Assembly: GCF_021155765.1 (NCBI RefSeq)
Contig: NC_060105.1
Span: 310,001 to 374,000 of the forward strand
Direction: 5' to 3'
Length of the DNA stretch: 64,000 nucleotides
DNA from: Diprion similis
Taxonomy: Eukaryota; Arthropoda; Insecta; Hymenoptera; Diprionidae
Part shown: positions 39,101 to 50,888 of the stretch, one piece after another
How positions within the stretch are numbered: the first letter of the stretch is position 1
Layout of the letters: the number at the start of each line of letters is the position of its first letter
Program-made: the position numbers and the translations under genes
The notes under the pieces: model-generated
Told to the model about the DNA's origin: nothing
Seen by the model: only the letters and a program-made list of their open reading frames with translations
Database searches by the model: none

Positions 39101-39893
39101 TTGACCAAAAATCCAAAGGGGTTAGCCTGTCTTTTTTGCTCATTTTCGGAGCCAAAAATTTGTCGTTCCGGGATCGATTTGTATGACCATCCCTAGAGTA
39201 ATTCGACCCCCAGGAACTCGGAAAACACCTCAAAATAAGCGTAGGACCAGCAGCAAAGAAATGACGATGAAAATCACGAGTTTTTCGGCTGTAACTCTTC
39301 AGCTATCGCTCGCAGCGTATTGGGACTGCGCTCAATCGATTCCTCTCGCAAAATTACGTCGGAATAGGGCCCGAAAGATTTCATTGCAGCACTCCTCAAA
39401 ACCGTCGAAATTTTGACCAAAAATCCAAAGGGGTTAGCCTTACTTTTTTGCTCATTATCGGAGCCAAAAATTTGTTGTTTCGGAATCGATATGTATGACC
39501 ATCTCTAGAGTAATTCGACCCCCAGGAACTCAGAAAACACCTCAAAATAAGCGTAGGACCAGCAGCAAAGAAATGACGATGAAAATCATGAGTTTTTCGG
39601 CTGTAACTCTTCAGCTATCGCTCGCAGCGTATTGGGACTGCGCTCAATCGATTCCTTTCGCAAAATTACGTCGGAATAGGGCCTAGAAGATTTCATTGCA
39701 GCACTTTTCAAAGTCGTCGAAATTTTGACCAAAAATCCAAAGGGGTTAGCCTTTCTTTTTTGCTCATTTTCGGAGCCAAAAATTTGTCGCTTCGGGATCG
39801 ATTTGTATGACCATCTCTAGAGTAATTCGACCCCCAGTAACTCGGAAAACACCTCAAAATAAGCGTAGGACCAGCAGCAAAGAAATGACGATG
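36150..39893. repeat. 6-unit (1872-bp) tandem duplication inside the satellite
   Basis: Rare variants such as GGAGCGAATGATTTG and the CTTCAGCTTACGCTCG variant recur 1872 bp (6 x 312) apart (about 36654 and 38526; 36489 and 38361). The match begins after about 36149, where GATGGAAATC differs from GATGAAAATC at +1872. Units at 41055 and 41367 again resemble those at 39183 and 39495, a partial, more diverged third copy. Confidence 0.88.
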
Positions 39894-42298
39894 AAAATCA
39901 TGAGTTTTTCGGCTGTAACTCTTCAGCTATCGCTCGCAGCGTATTGAGACTGCGCTCAATCGATTCCTCTCGCAAAATTACGTCGGAATAGGGCCTGAAA
40001 GATTTTATTGCAGCACTTTTCAAAGTCGTCGAAATTTTGACCAAAAATCCAAAGGGGTTAGCCTTACTTTTTTGCTCATTTTCGCAGCCAAAAATTTGTC
40101 GTTTCATGATCAATTTGTGTGACCATCTCCAGAGTAATTCGACCCCCAGGAACTCAGAAAACACCTCAAAATAAGCGTAGGACCAGCAGCAAAGAAATGA
40201 CGATGAAAATCATGAGTTTTTTGGCTGTAACTCTTCAGCAATCGCTCGCAGCGTATTGGGACTGCGCTCAATCGATTCCTCTCGCAAAATGACGTCGGAA
40301 TAGGGCCTAGAAGATTTCATTGCAGCGCTTTTCAAAGTCGTCGAAATTTTGACCAAAAATCCAAAGGGGTTAGCCTTGCTTTTTTGCTCATTTTCGCAGC
40401 CAAAAATTTGTCGTTTCGGGATCAATTTGTGTGACCATCTCCAGAGTAATTCGACCCCCAGGAACTCAGAAAACACCTCAAAATAAGCGTAGGACCAGCA
40501 GCAAAGAAATGACGATGAAAATCATGAGTTTTTTGGCTGTAACTCTTCAGCTATCGCTCGCAGCGTATTGGGACTGCGCTCAATCGATTCCTCTCGCAAA
40601 ATGACGTCGGAATAGGGCCTAGAAGATTTTATTGCAGCACTTTTCAAAGTCGTCGAAATTTTGACCAAAAATCCAAAGGGGTTAGCCTTGCTTTTTTGCT
40701 CATTTTCGGAGCCAAAAATTTGTCATTTCGGGATCGATTTGTATGACCATCTCTAGAGTAATTCGACCCCCAGGAACTCGGAAAACACCTCAAAATAAGC
40801 GTAGGACCAGCAGCAAAGAAATGACGATGAAAATCATGAGTTTTTCGGCTGTAACTCTTCAGCTATCGCTCGCAGCGTATTGGGACTGCGCTCAATCGAT
40901 TCCTCTCGCAAAATTACGTCGGAATAGGGCCTGAAAGATTTTATTTCAGCACTCCTCAAAGTCGGCGAAATTTTGACCAAAAATCCAAAGGGGTTAGCCT
41001 TACTTTTTTGCTCATTTTCGGAGCCAAAAATTTGTCGTTTCGGGATCGATTTGTATGACCATCTCTAGAGTAATTCGACCCCCAGGAACTCGGAAAACAC
41101 CTCAAAATAAGCGTAGGACCAGCAGCAAAGAAATGACGATGAAAATCACGAGTTTTTCGGCTGTAACTCTTCAGCTATCGCTCGCAGCGTATTGGGACTG
41201 CGCTCAATCGATTCCTCTCGCAAAATTACGTCGGAATAGGGCCCGAAAGATTTCATTGCAGCACTCCTCAAAACCGTCGAAATTTTGACCAAAAATCCAA
41301 AGGGGTTAGCCTTACTTTTTTGCTCATTTTCGGAGCCAAAAATTTGTTGTTTCGGAATCGATATGTATGACCATCTCTAGAGTAATTCGACCCCCAGGAA
41401 CTCACAAAACACCTCAAAATAAGCGTAGGACCAGCAGCAAAGAAATGACGATGAAAATCATGAATTTTTCGGCTGTAACTCTTCAGCTATCGCTCGCAGC
41501 GTATTGGGTCTGCGCTCAATCGATTCCTTTCGCAAAATTACGTCGGAATAGGGCCTAGAAGATTTCATTGCAGCACTTTTCAAAGTCGTCGAAATTTTGA
41601 CCAAAAATCCAAAGGGGTTAGCCTTTCTTTTTTGCTCATTTCCGGAGCCAAAAATTTGTCGTTTCGGGATCGATTTGTATGACCATCTCTAGAGTAATTC
41701 GACCCCCAGGAACTCGGAAAACACCTCAAAATAAGCGTAGGACCAGCAGCAAAGAAATGACGATGAACATCACGAGTTTTTCGTCTGTAACTCTTCAGCT
41801 ATCGCTCGCAGCGTATTGGGACTGCGCTCAATCGATTCCTCTCAAAATTACGTCGGAATAGGGCCTGAAAGATTTTATTGCAGCACTCCTCAAAGTCGTC
41901 GAAATTTTGACCAAAAATCCAAAGGGGTTAGCCTTACTTCTTTGCTTATTTTCGAAGCCAAAAATTTGTCGTTTCGGGATCAATTTGTGTGACCATCTCT
42001 AGAGTAATTCGACCCCCAGGAACTCAGAAAACACCTCAAAATAAGCGTAGGACCAACAGCAAAGAAATGACGATGAAAATCATGAGTTTTCCGGCTGTAA
42101 CTCTTCAGCTATCGCTCGCAGCGTATTGGGACCGCGCTGAATCGATTCCTCTCGCAAAATTACGTCGGAATAGGGCCTGGCTGATTTTATTGCAGCACTT
42201 CTCAAAGTCGTCGAAATTTTGGCCAAAAATCCAAATGGGTTATCCTCACTTTCCTCGCGATTTTCGAAGCAAGACCTTTGTCATCTTGGGATCAAGAT

Positions 42299-42614
42299 GC
42301 GACTTGTAGTCATAACAGTTTAATTCCTTCATTCGTCTCTGCGGCCTGTATGGATTATAGGCAATCCAAGGAACACAGTATGCATACACACTGGCGACGT
42401 CATCGACGAACTAGTTCGCACAGTTCACCTAAAGGCGCGCTCTTCCCACCTAGGTTGTCCACGAACTACCCAAGACTGCCATACAACCACCAACGAAAAC
42501 TCGGAATAAATTGTTTCAGACTAATGAAGCAGTGAATGGCAGATGGCACATAGCGGAATTGGCAAAGAAATATATTAGAGCCGTTACAGTACTTTGTATA
42601 CGCACATAATCAAA
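42299..42614 (+). promoter_or_regulatory. Promoter and 5' UTR of the RAP gene, directly beside the satellite
   Basis: Only about 316 bp separate the last recognisable satellite sequence from the RAP start codon, so the core promoter and 5' UTR must lie here or in the satellite itself, unless an upstream untranslated exon exists. No clear TATA box is seen. An open frame over 42278-42535 runs out of the satellite and has no family features. Confidence 0.45.
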
Positions 42615-44589
42615 ATGAATGTAAAAATTTCAAAAGCAATCTTATTTCCAAGTCTGTATCTGCTTCTGGGCTGTAATCTGTGCATGGGTTTGAGTAAATA
42701 TTCCAGTGCTGCGAATGCGCCTTCCGAGGATGCTTCGATATATGTTCCAACTTCAGTGCGAGAACTCGACAAACCTTTCCGAATGGCGAAATTGAATCTA
42801 TTGTGGTCCAAAGCAAAGCATGTATGATCATCGCTACCCCTTTACCTACAGACATAGCACGTTAAACAGTAGCAGGCTACAGGCCGTATTGTCGATAGAT
42901 AATCACTCTGTATATGCAGTATGCACTGTAGAATAATTCCACCGAAATCACACCACTCGAGTACACAGGGTATTATATGTTACATATACTGGTAAAATTG
43001 TAACCAGATCATTGTTTGCTATCTCGTTAAAATAAGTGATGGAATATGAGAATTACTTGAAATCTTTGCAACAATATAATGCCAGTCCAACTCATCCTAG
43101 CCGCTCTTGCAAAACTGTGGCATGAGTTTTGTGCTACTCCAGTAGATTCACTCTACCATGTGAATGAGCACTTCCAGAAATTAAAACATTTAACTTTTCT
43201 CATACTAATTGTCTATAATTCATTGCAAGAATGTTTATATTCCAGCGTCTAACCGAACCCAAGCTGCAAGCACTGTTCAGTGATTTGAAAATTCATGACA
43301 AAGAGGAGATTGCTTTAAAACATCTTAAAGCTGAGGGCAAAGATCTTGAAGGGTTGCACGAAGCTACAATGCGTAAAAAACTAATTGGTAATTTTGAATT
43401 TCTCCTGTATTTTCCATTAATTGACCTTTACGTTCAGAAATTTTCAAATATCTTCTGTATGTAGGCATTATGAGCACGTATGACCTGTTGGAGCATTTCG
43501 AAGACACAGAGGATGAGAATATCTTGAAGAGACACAAGGCTATGAATGACGGTAGCAATTACGTATCAAAAGATATTTTTAAAAACAGAAAGCTCAATCA
43601 GTTATGGGCAAAAGCTGAATTTGCTGGTTTTACAGGTAATAATAATCATTTGTTTGCAACGTCAATTTTCCATCCATCATTCTAATTGTTTGTTTCTTCA
43701 ATTGGCAAAAGCATGTTTTATTTCCAGATGAAGAGCTGGCAGCATTGAAAGAAGAGTTCCTCCATCATCAGGAAAAAGTTGATGAATATATGAACCTTAT
43801 CGCTGATATCCATGCAGGAGATACTCAGACTCATGAGAGTAAGATTTTTTTCTCAGGACGTCTTAAATAATATGCAGAGAATTGCTCCATTACTGCATAA
43901 TTCAACTACATTTTTCAACTTTTCTGATCACAGACAGCTTGAACGATAAGCACGAAAACTGGAATATGCTTGAGCAAGAGGAAGAGAGCAATAATGTTCT
44001 TGGAAAAAATAATGATTATCTTACGAAAGTAAATTTGATGAGGTAAATAATTATAACAATTCCATACAAGATTTCTAGTCTGAATTTGGCAACTTATCAA
44101 ATCCATGATTTGTAATTACTTTATTGATATCCTTCTACTGTTATTATAACTTTGCATTTAAATAGAGAGAAACACGTGAAATTGAAAGATGGATATGATC
44201 ATTTGGAAAGACTTACTGCCCAAGGGCCAAATCATAAGGAATTCATAGAGCCAAAAGTGCAAGCTCTGTGGAGAATTGCCCAGGAAGCCAAGTTCAATCC
44301 AGATGAGTTAACTTCCCTCAAGGTATAAAAACACATGAATGTTTGACACCAGGCTGCCAATTGTGAGGTATCTATTTAATTTTAGGAAGAACTTCGACAC
44401 TATGAAAGGAGATTGTTGAAACTACGCCATTTTCATACCTCCGAAGCTTTGACTGATGGTAAGAGAGGAAAATCAGAAGATTTTGACAATTCAACTACTA
44501 AAAAAATCATGAAAAAACATGCAAGAGTAGTTGAGAAGTTACACCTTGATCTTGAGACAAAGATAATGCAGAAACATGTGGAGCTGTAA
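42615..44589 (+). CDS. LRPAP1: LRP receptor-associated protein (RAP), ER chaperone
   Basis: Exons: 42615-42821, 43246-43387, 43465-43635, 43728-43838, 43934-44042, 44166-44322, 44386-44589; phases join to 366 residues, close to the usual length. It begins with a signal peptide (AILFPSLYLLLGCNLCMG) and the conserved RMAKLNLLWSKAKH of domain 1, then KNRKLNQLWAKAEFAGFT and EELRHYERRLLKLRHFH of the later helical domains, and ends KHVEL, an ER-retrieval signal of the HNEL/KDEL type. RAP binds newly made LDL-receptor-family proteins in the ER, blocks early ligand binding and leaves them in the Golgi. ATG 42615 is chosen because it gives the signal peptide; the open frame upstream starts only with TTG. 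AATAAA lies at 44785-44790. Confidence 0.95.
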
Positions 44590-45709
44590 ATAATATTTTC
44601 CAAGTTAAAACTGTAAATAATATGAAAAAATGTACGTATTGCATTTGTAGTATATAGATAATGTTTTTGTACAATTATTTTTCAAGAGCAAATTAAAAAA
44701 TGATTTTTATGAAATGATTAACTATGCTCTAATATTTAATGGAATCACCCCAACAAAACAATAGTCATTTTGATACCGTGATAAAATAAACAATCGATCA
44801 AGTATTTTTTCGAACGTAAATTAAGGTTTTAGTGCTAAATATTATAGGAAGTTTGGACTAAATGTGTGCATGGATTTTCCCTTGTTTTGCCTGTCGGAAT
44901 TACATCTTAGAATGGAAAGTAGCGTATATTTAAAACAATATGATACACTGTTGCCTTTAAAAACTATTGGTAGTTGAAGATTTTAATGGGGATGGATCTA
45001 CAATTTCGGTAATGAATTGATATGCTGGAAGAACGACGTGCAAGTAGGTATCATATCCTTGAAAAAGACATTAGACATACATTACATACAAAGTTTGGGT
45101 TATATTTATTCAATGTTCATTTACCGAGGGGCGGTCATTACATTCTCGTAGTAAAATTTACCTTCGAGTCATGATGATTCATTCAATAATCTGATTAGCA
45201 ATTAAAGTAGTTTTTCTTGCACGTAAATTTTACTCAATAGGTGGAACAACCAGCCCTTTATGTATGTACATACATACAATCCAGTAAACCGAAACGAATT
45301 GAGTTAGTTGAAAACGGAAATACTACCAAGTAGAACAAATTGAATGGAATCAAAAAGAATTGTGTGCCAATTCTTTTAAATTCCATTTAATTTATTTCAA
45401 TCATGTTTTTGACTTGCTTAATTTGTGTTGGCTTACTAGAATACCAAGTATATTCATTCTTAAAAATGAGAATTCAATGATGAAATTTGACGTTGTGCTA
45501 GTTGCAATCAAAAACTGTGCAGTAAATCGACCAATATTAGTGTAATCTTCACCAAAATCCTCTTTGATCTTCACCTACTTAAAGGACTTTTTCGTCATGG
45601 TTACCAAGTAAACAAATGCTGAAAACTATCAGCAGACAAGCAAGAGTAATTTCTCACCCAGCACTCAAATCTTATACACACTGGGTACAGTTATAGAAAA
45701 AGAAGTATT
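44590..45709 (+). other. Intergenic region between RAP and DNALI1
   Basis: About 1.1 kb holding the RAP 3' UTR and, toward the right, the DNALI1 promoter and 5' UTR. A short GTATGTACATACATAC repeat lies near 45262. Nothing else is recognised. Confidence 0.5.
44785..44790 (+). terminator. Candidate poly(A) signal of RAP
   Basis: AATAAA 196 nt after the RAP stop codon, in AT-rich 3' sequence. Confidence 0.5.
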
Positions 45710-47440
45710 ATGGCAGCAGTGGTTCAGGAAAGGACTGTCCCTCCCACTGATACTCTGATAAAGTATGACAATCCTGTCCTTGTCACAACTCACCCAGAAA
45801 AGGTTCGTTTTGAAAGACGTTAATTATTCCACTAGTTAAACCCTGAACTACTGATGTGACAACTCTTGGAAATGAAAGTATTTTACTCTATCAACCGTGG
45901 TTTTTTAAGAAACGGTAAGAGAAGATGATAATATCCAGTGTAACAATTTTATTTAAAGAAAACCTAGTTTTCACCTGCGTAGTTGAGGGTTAGTGAATAT
46001 TCGTAGCGAAAAGCAATTGATTTATTTCAGATAATCGACTCATGATACTTTGCAATGACTATTCTGAACGATATATGCTGATGTTTTGAATACAGAAGAA
46101 TAAAGATGCATCGCCATCTAAGGTTGGGACGACTGCATGTAAAGTACAAACGGCACCTCCAACAACTGATATTCGACGCGAAACTGATGAGATTCTGAAT
46201 GGAATTCTGCCTCCAAAAGAATGGGAGGAAGATGGTCAGATATGGACTCAACGTGTGCGTATTAATTCATCCTAGATCCATTCATTTAAACCGCTCTAAC
46301 ACTGTTGAGAGGGTGCCCTAGTTGATTTCGACGTCATATATATCTCCAAATATCAATTAACAACCTCATTCTGTACACAATTCTGAACAAAATCAGTTCA
46401 AGACATTTTTATTTGTTGCAAACATAAAGAAATGACAAAAATTCTACGAATTTGCTATTGCGAATTCGTAGAATCCATACCATTCCTTTATTTCTGTGTC
46501 AAATGAAAATGTGTTGGAATGTTTTTGTTCAAAATTGTGTATCGAGATAGGAAAAATATGTTAACCCGCTTTGAGAGTGATAATATGCTATTATGTTGAA
46601 TAAAGTCGATAATAAGACATTCAGACATTTGCTAAATTATACTTGTTGAATACGGATCCAAGCATATACTTTAATTTAATATGATATACAGGTGTCAAGT
46701 ATACCGGCTACCAGATTAGATGTCATCAATTTGCAAGAACAACTTGATATGAGACTACAGCAGCGACAAGCTAGGGAGACGGGAATCTGTCCTGTCAGGC
46801 GAGAACTTTATACGCAATGTTTTGGTAACAACATTTGTATCGAACTATCGTTTTTACACATTCTAAATTCATATGTCAATATAACTGATGTACGCATTTA
46901 GATGAAGTGATCCGCCAAGTAACAATCAACTGTGCTGAACGAGGGTTACTTTTGTTGCGAGTTAGAGATGAGATTCGCATGACTATGGCTGCATATCAAA
47001 CACTCTATCAAAGTAGCATAGCATTTGGCATGCGTAAGGCTTTACAGGTAAATAATACACAACAGCCACTGATTGCTCTGTACCTCTAGAAGTTTTTCAA
47101 ATTGTTTTCAACCAAAATGTTTCCGGCAGGCTGAACAGGGAAAGGAAGATCTTATATCAGCTGCTGACGAATTACGCGTTCAAAAAATCGAGCTTGAAAA
47201 AAATGTTGCTGAGTTAAGACAGAAATTCGAACAAGCAGAAACGAGAGCTGCTGAATTGCGCGAAGCTGAGGATAAAAAACATTCCGAGGAAATTCAATTT
47301 CTAAAGAAAACAAATCAGCAACTCAAGGTAAAACGTGCATGATTTAATATGAGCGAAAAATTTGAGATTTCTGGTACTTGCATAAAACGTTATTCTCTTT
47401 CCAGACACAACTTGAAGGAATCATTGCAACAAAAAAGTGA
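45710..47440 (+). CDS. DNALI1: Axonemal dynein light intermediate chain (inner arm, p28 type)
   Basis: Exons: 45710-45802, 46096-46254, 46692-46824, 46902-47047, 47130-47327, 47405-47440; phases join to 254 residues, the usual size. Family landmarks are ETDEILNGILPPKEWEEDG, LDVINLQEQLDMRLQQRQAR, ETGICPVRRELY and a C-terminal coiled coil (about residues 175-250, ELEKNVAELRQKFEQAETR). It is a subunit of inner-arm dyneins of motile cilia and flagella; in insects that means sperm tails and chordotonal neurons. The start gives MAAVVQERTVPPTDTLIKYD, and the conserved LIKYDNPVLV supports it. Intron 2 carries an inverted-repeat element (46300-46579). Confidence 0.96.
46300..46579. mobile_element. Foldback (MITE-like) element in DNALI1 intron 2
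   Basis: Almost the whole 280 bp pairs with itself. The centre is a perfect 12-bp stem (ATTCTACGAATT at 46441 and its complement ending 46474). Farther out, TACACAATTnTGAACAAAA and ACATTTTnATTTG are mirrored on both sides, and the ends read CACTGTTGAGAGGGT and, in complement, CACTCTCAAAGCGGGT. No open frame; no clear target-site duplication. Confidence 0.6.
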
Positions 47441-47575
47441 TTCTCAAGCAAACAATTTCATTTCTAGGAGTTTGTACAGGCTTTTCCATATGGAATACTG
47501 TTTCTCATGAAAACAATTTCTCATCATATAAAATACATAAATATTATTTATTCAAGGAATACATTCAAATTAAAT

Positions 47576-47581
47576 AATAAA
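47576..47581 (+). terminator. Candidate poly(A) signal of DNALI1
   Basis: AATAAA 136 nt after the stop codon, followed by AT-rich sequence. Confidence 0.55.
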
Positions 47582-50141
47582 GTAATTTCCTAATCTAATT
47601 TCGATTAATTGCTTATATTTACTCTGTATATAATATAATTGCTATACTGTATCAGCGAAATGTCACATACTTTTATGAAACTTATGTTCTTTCGCAAATT
47701 ATAGTAGTATGTCTTTCAAAATTCACTTCATCAACTTACATGGAGTATTTTTCACTGCCACAGTTAAGGCACGCATGCTTATGTAGAATATTTTCTATTG
47801 TGGAACAGATGGACAGTAGGCAAATCGTCTCTTGATAACCCTTCACTGCAATGACTATCTATAATACGAATTATCGAAAAAATAATGAGTCCTAATATAC
47901 ATATAATGTATATAGCCGCCGAAAATACTAACAATTTTGTACACACTGCGCTAATTTACTCAAGTTCAACCAAAACACTCATATATTTTTAATGAATATA
48001 CAATTAATAACGGTTTTTATCATGCTCCTTACTAGGCTGAATAAAATACATTTTTTGTTATATTTCTTTAGTTGTACGTAATATTCAAACTGAAAACAAA
48101 AGTAACCATTGTTTGCTATGTGATAATTGACTTACGGCAAAGTATAGGGAGCATTCAAACGAATTGTACAACTATTAATTAGTCTCTGAGAATCTTCACT
48201 ATTGCTCCTCTGAAACTTGGTGGTTTTCATAAATAAGCATGGCATTTTTCAAATTACTATAAGATCGCAATGATACTAAGATGTCCAATATTGGTCCCAT
48301 GTGCCGTTTACATAAATTTGATACGTACGCACAAGTGATAAATGGTCTGTGTACTTCAAACGTACATTTCGTGAAATCAAATTATGAACAAGTTAAAACG
48401 CGTAGAAACGGCAGAACTGCTTGATTGATAAAAATCGAAATACATTTCGCGTATTTTTTTTTCTCTTCTTCTTTTAACAATCTTGTTCCAGTTTGGGTTC
48501 TCTAAGGTCTCAAATATTACGTATGGATGACGAAACACAGATAATCATTTAATTAATATCCCTCATCGTTGCACGAAAGTTTTTGACCATTTCAGGCAGC
48601 GCAATGCTTCGATTTCCAGTCGCATATATGCGAGTTTTATAGCCAATTCAAAATTGTCTGCCAACTGCAACAGATTTACTGTCTAGCATAATACTGGATC
48701 GTTTCACTATCGCGGATTTTATAAAAATAAAATGTGCCACAATTAGTGTGCTGCATGACTTGAAACTTTCCATATTTTCAGTTTATTCAACTAGTAAATA
48801 ATTTTGCGTTAAAAAAAAAACTGTAATTTAACAGAAAATGTGTTTTAATGGTTAATGTATCATTCTGGCAGTTTATCATTAAAATTATATACTACCGTGA
48901 ATTTTAACTTTGCAGAAATCTTTTAAACATATTTGTTTCAAGTTGCTGATATTCTTTTATTACAAAAATTCCACGACTTTTCCGAGCTTTTCGTGCTAAG
49001 ATTCAAGTTTTCGGAGCACGAATTATTCTGTTCCGATCCGCTTTAAAATTAGCAATCGCTATTTAAAAAACCGTTTCACATGGTAACATATTTTCACTAT
49101 ACAAGTTTTAAGTACAGACTGACAATAGAAATCAGAACATGAACTCACTAATAGTAGGCGAATAAATTACACGACTTTTCCGTGACCAAATTATAAGTTT
49201 TCCTTGATTAGAATCCGAACTCATTGTTTCAATTTTATTATCTGGAGATAATGGTGAAGAAAAATTGTTCTTAAAATCTGGATTTTTTATGAGCGAGGCT
49301 TTATTTTTCTCTCTCTATACTGCCACAAAATTTCCTGACAATAATTGACAAATTCCCTGACTTCTTGGTTTTCCCGACTAGTAACCACAGTATAGTAATT
49401 TTTGTGAATATAAAAAACAATTTCGGATTTGGCAACATCAATGTACTATGAAATGATTCCTATTTTTGTATTTGTGAAATCAAAACGGTTTGTCAGTTCC
49501 AATTAGAAAAGATTGATTGTAAAACAAGAGAAATTAAAGTGAGTTATTTTCACGAAGCACATTCGAATTCAATTATAAATAAAACCAACAGAAATCAAAG
49601 GAAACATTTAAAGAGAAGCGATACAATGTCAATTACAAGTTATCAAAATTATTTTACTGCTGAAAATTCGAAATTATCCGCAATTTCTCTTACTATTCTG
49701 CGAACAACATTTTCTAAAATGCATGACCAGTTATTGGAGATTCTGAACGAAATGAAGTAGGCCAGCTAATAGTCCGAAATAAACTGTCTTACAATATTAG
49801 GAAAAGTGGTGTGAATATTCAACAGAATCAAGTGATAATATTTTCCTCGGGTAGAACCTAACAGAATGCCTATAGTGACGCACCCTATGGTTATTTAAAA
49901 TATACCAAGTTATTTATTTATATACATCAATACATTAAACTATAATGCAAAATATGGTACACGTCACGTTCTGTAGCACGAGGAGCTGTCAATCACATAG
50001 CTTAAGTCAGATTTTTGTCTAAATGAGAACTAGTTAGTACCATTAGCAATTAAATAAATAGTGTTTTACTGCCTTTGACCTGATTTAATACTTTGACTCG
50101 CTTTTGCCTGAATGCTGTGTACTTTCAATGAACAGAAAAAT

Positions 50142-50285
50142 ACATGCTGTGACGCTTTGGTCAAGTGGACCTTGGAGCCATTCAGGAGGACCTTGATCAC
50201 GCCTAATCATGGTAATAATGGGCAGCGGTAGGTTAACTCTGCCATTGGCCTGAGGAACCCGCTTGACCGAATCCTTACAGCATGT
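50142..50285. mobile_element. 144-bp inverted-repeat element (MITE-like)
   Basis: The ends are inverted copies over about 27 bp: ACATGCTGT..GGTCAAG on the left and its complement CTTGACC..ACAGCATGT on the right. It lies between the DNALI1 and scribble genes, past the candidate scribble poly(A) signal. No clear target-site duplication. A related element is at 51466-51603. Confidence 0.6.
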
Positions 50286-50580
50286 GAATTCTTTCAGACA
50301 GTTTTTATTGAAAAAAAACCACTAGCTACCATTTAAAATACATACGGTTAACATGTGATGTAACTATATTAATAGAAAAATACTTAGGAATGTACACTTC
50401 TGGTAAGACCCGAAACCTTTACGCACATTGAAAGGTCAATGTGTCAAGTACTTAATTATACAAGTTACTAAGTAAGTGAAAGGGTAATTTGTTTGATAAA
50501 ATTGAGACATATAAATGAATGTTGACTGGCAGCATAATATTTGATCAATTTTTGAAACAACTGCTGCCCGAGAAAAGTAA

Positions 50581-50586
50581 TTTATT
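50581..50586 (-). terminator. Candidate poly(A) signal of scribble
   Basis: AATAAA on the minus strand (TTTATT on plus), about 300 nt past the stop codon at 50889. Confidence 0.45.
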
Positions 50587-50888
50587 TCTCGAAACCACTA
50601 AATACCAGCAGTGTGTTCGTGCTAATTTGTTGTCTGAAATATTCAACAAGTGGTTACGATCTATGTTTGATGAATTTTATGTTCAAAATACTAATCACTC
50701 ATGTATGCTAGTCTGATTTGGGAAAAAAATATTGCACAAAGCAACATTTCAGTATGTCAAATTGTAAAAGCTGAATAAGAGCTTACATAATCGGTAGGAT
50801 GACGTGACATTTTATAATATGAATTCATCAATACTATCCTACGTGAATATTGTCGGATGTTTTAGAATCGCTAAATTCATTGTTATTA

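Larger units (their letters stand above)
22832..42298. repeat. Satellite array, 312-bp unit, about 62 copies
   Basis: Units follow head to tail with no other DNA between them. The landmark ATGACC..CTAGAGTAATTCGACC recurs in exact 312-bp register from 23583 to 41679 (58 unit lengths with no net indel). Each unit carries the palindrome CTCTAGAG. Neighbouring units differ mostly by scattered substitutions, while the first units and the last partial unit are clearly more diverged. One unit near 41842 lost 2 bp (310 bp). In many units a 63-codon frame is open on the plus strand, but its substitutions change amino acids freely and other units have stops or lost starts, so I do not call it a gene. 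This could be pericentromeric or an interstitial block; sequence alone does not say. Confidence 0.97.
47441..50888. other. Convergent intergenic region between DNALI1 and scribble
   Basis: 3.4 kb of AT-rich DNA between the ends of two converging genes. It includes both 3' UTRs and one inverted-repeat element at 50142-50285. An open frame at 49539-49760 starts with GTG, has no family features and is not called. Confidence 0.5.

Noticed and set aside
35530..40476. Minus-strand open frames of 83-88 codons in the satellite
   Set aside because: Also phase-locked products of a unit length divisible by three; no domain and broken in most units.
23583..41861. Series of 63-77-codon plus-strand open frames
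   Set aside because: They are the same frame in satellite units; changes are unconstrained and many units lack it. Treated as repeat, not genes.
22832..42298. CRISPR array
   Set aside because: Long 312-bp tandem units with no spacers, in a eukaryotic gene setting.
42278..42535. 85-codon open frame upstream of RAP
   Set aside because: It starts inside decayed satellite, has no family features and is likely promoter or 5' UTR.
49539..49760. 73-codon plus-strand open frame
   Set aside because: Starts with GTG, AT-driven composition, no domain and no supporting splice sites.
50142..50285. tRNA-like fold
   Set aside because: The symmetry is a simple inverted repeat with no anticodon or T-loop signature.
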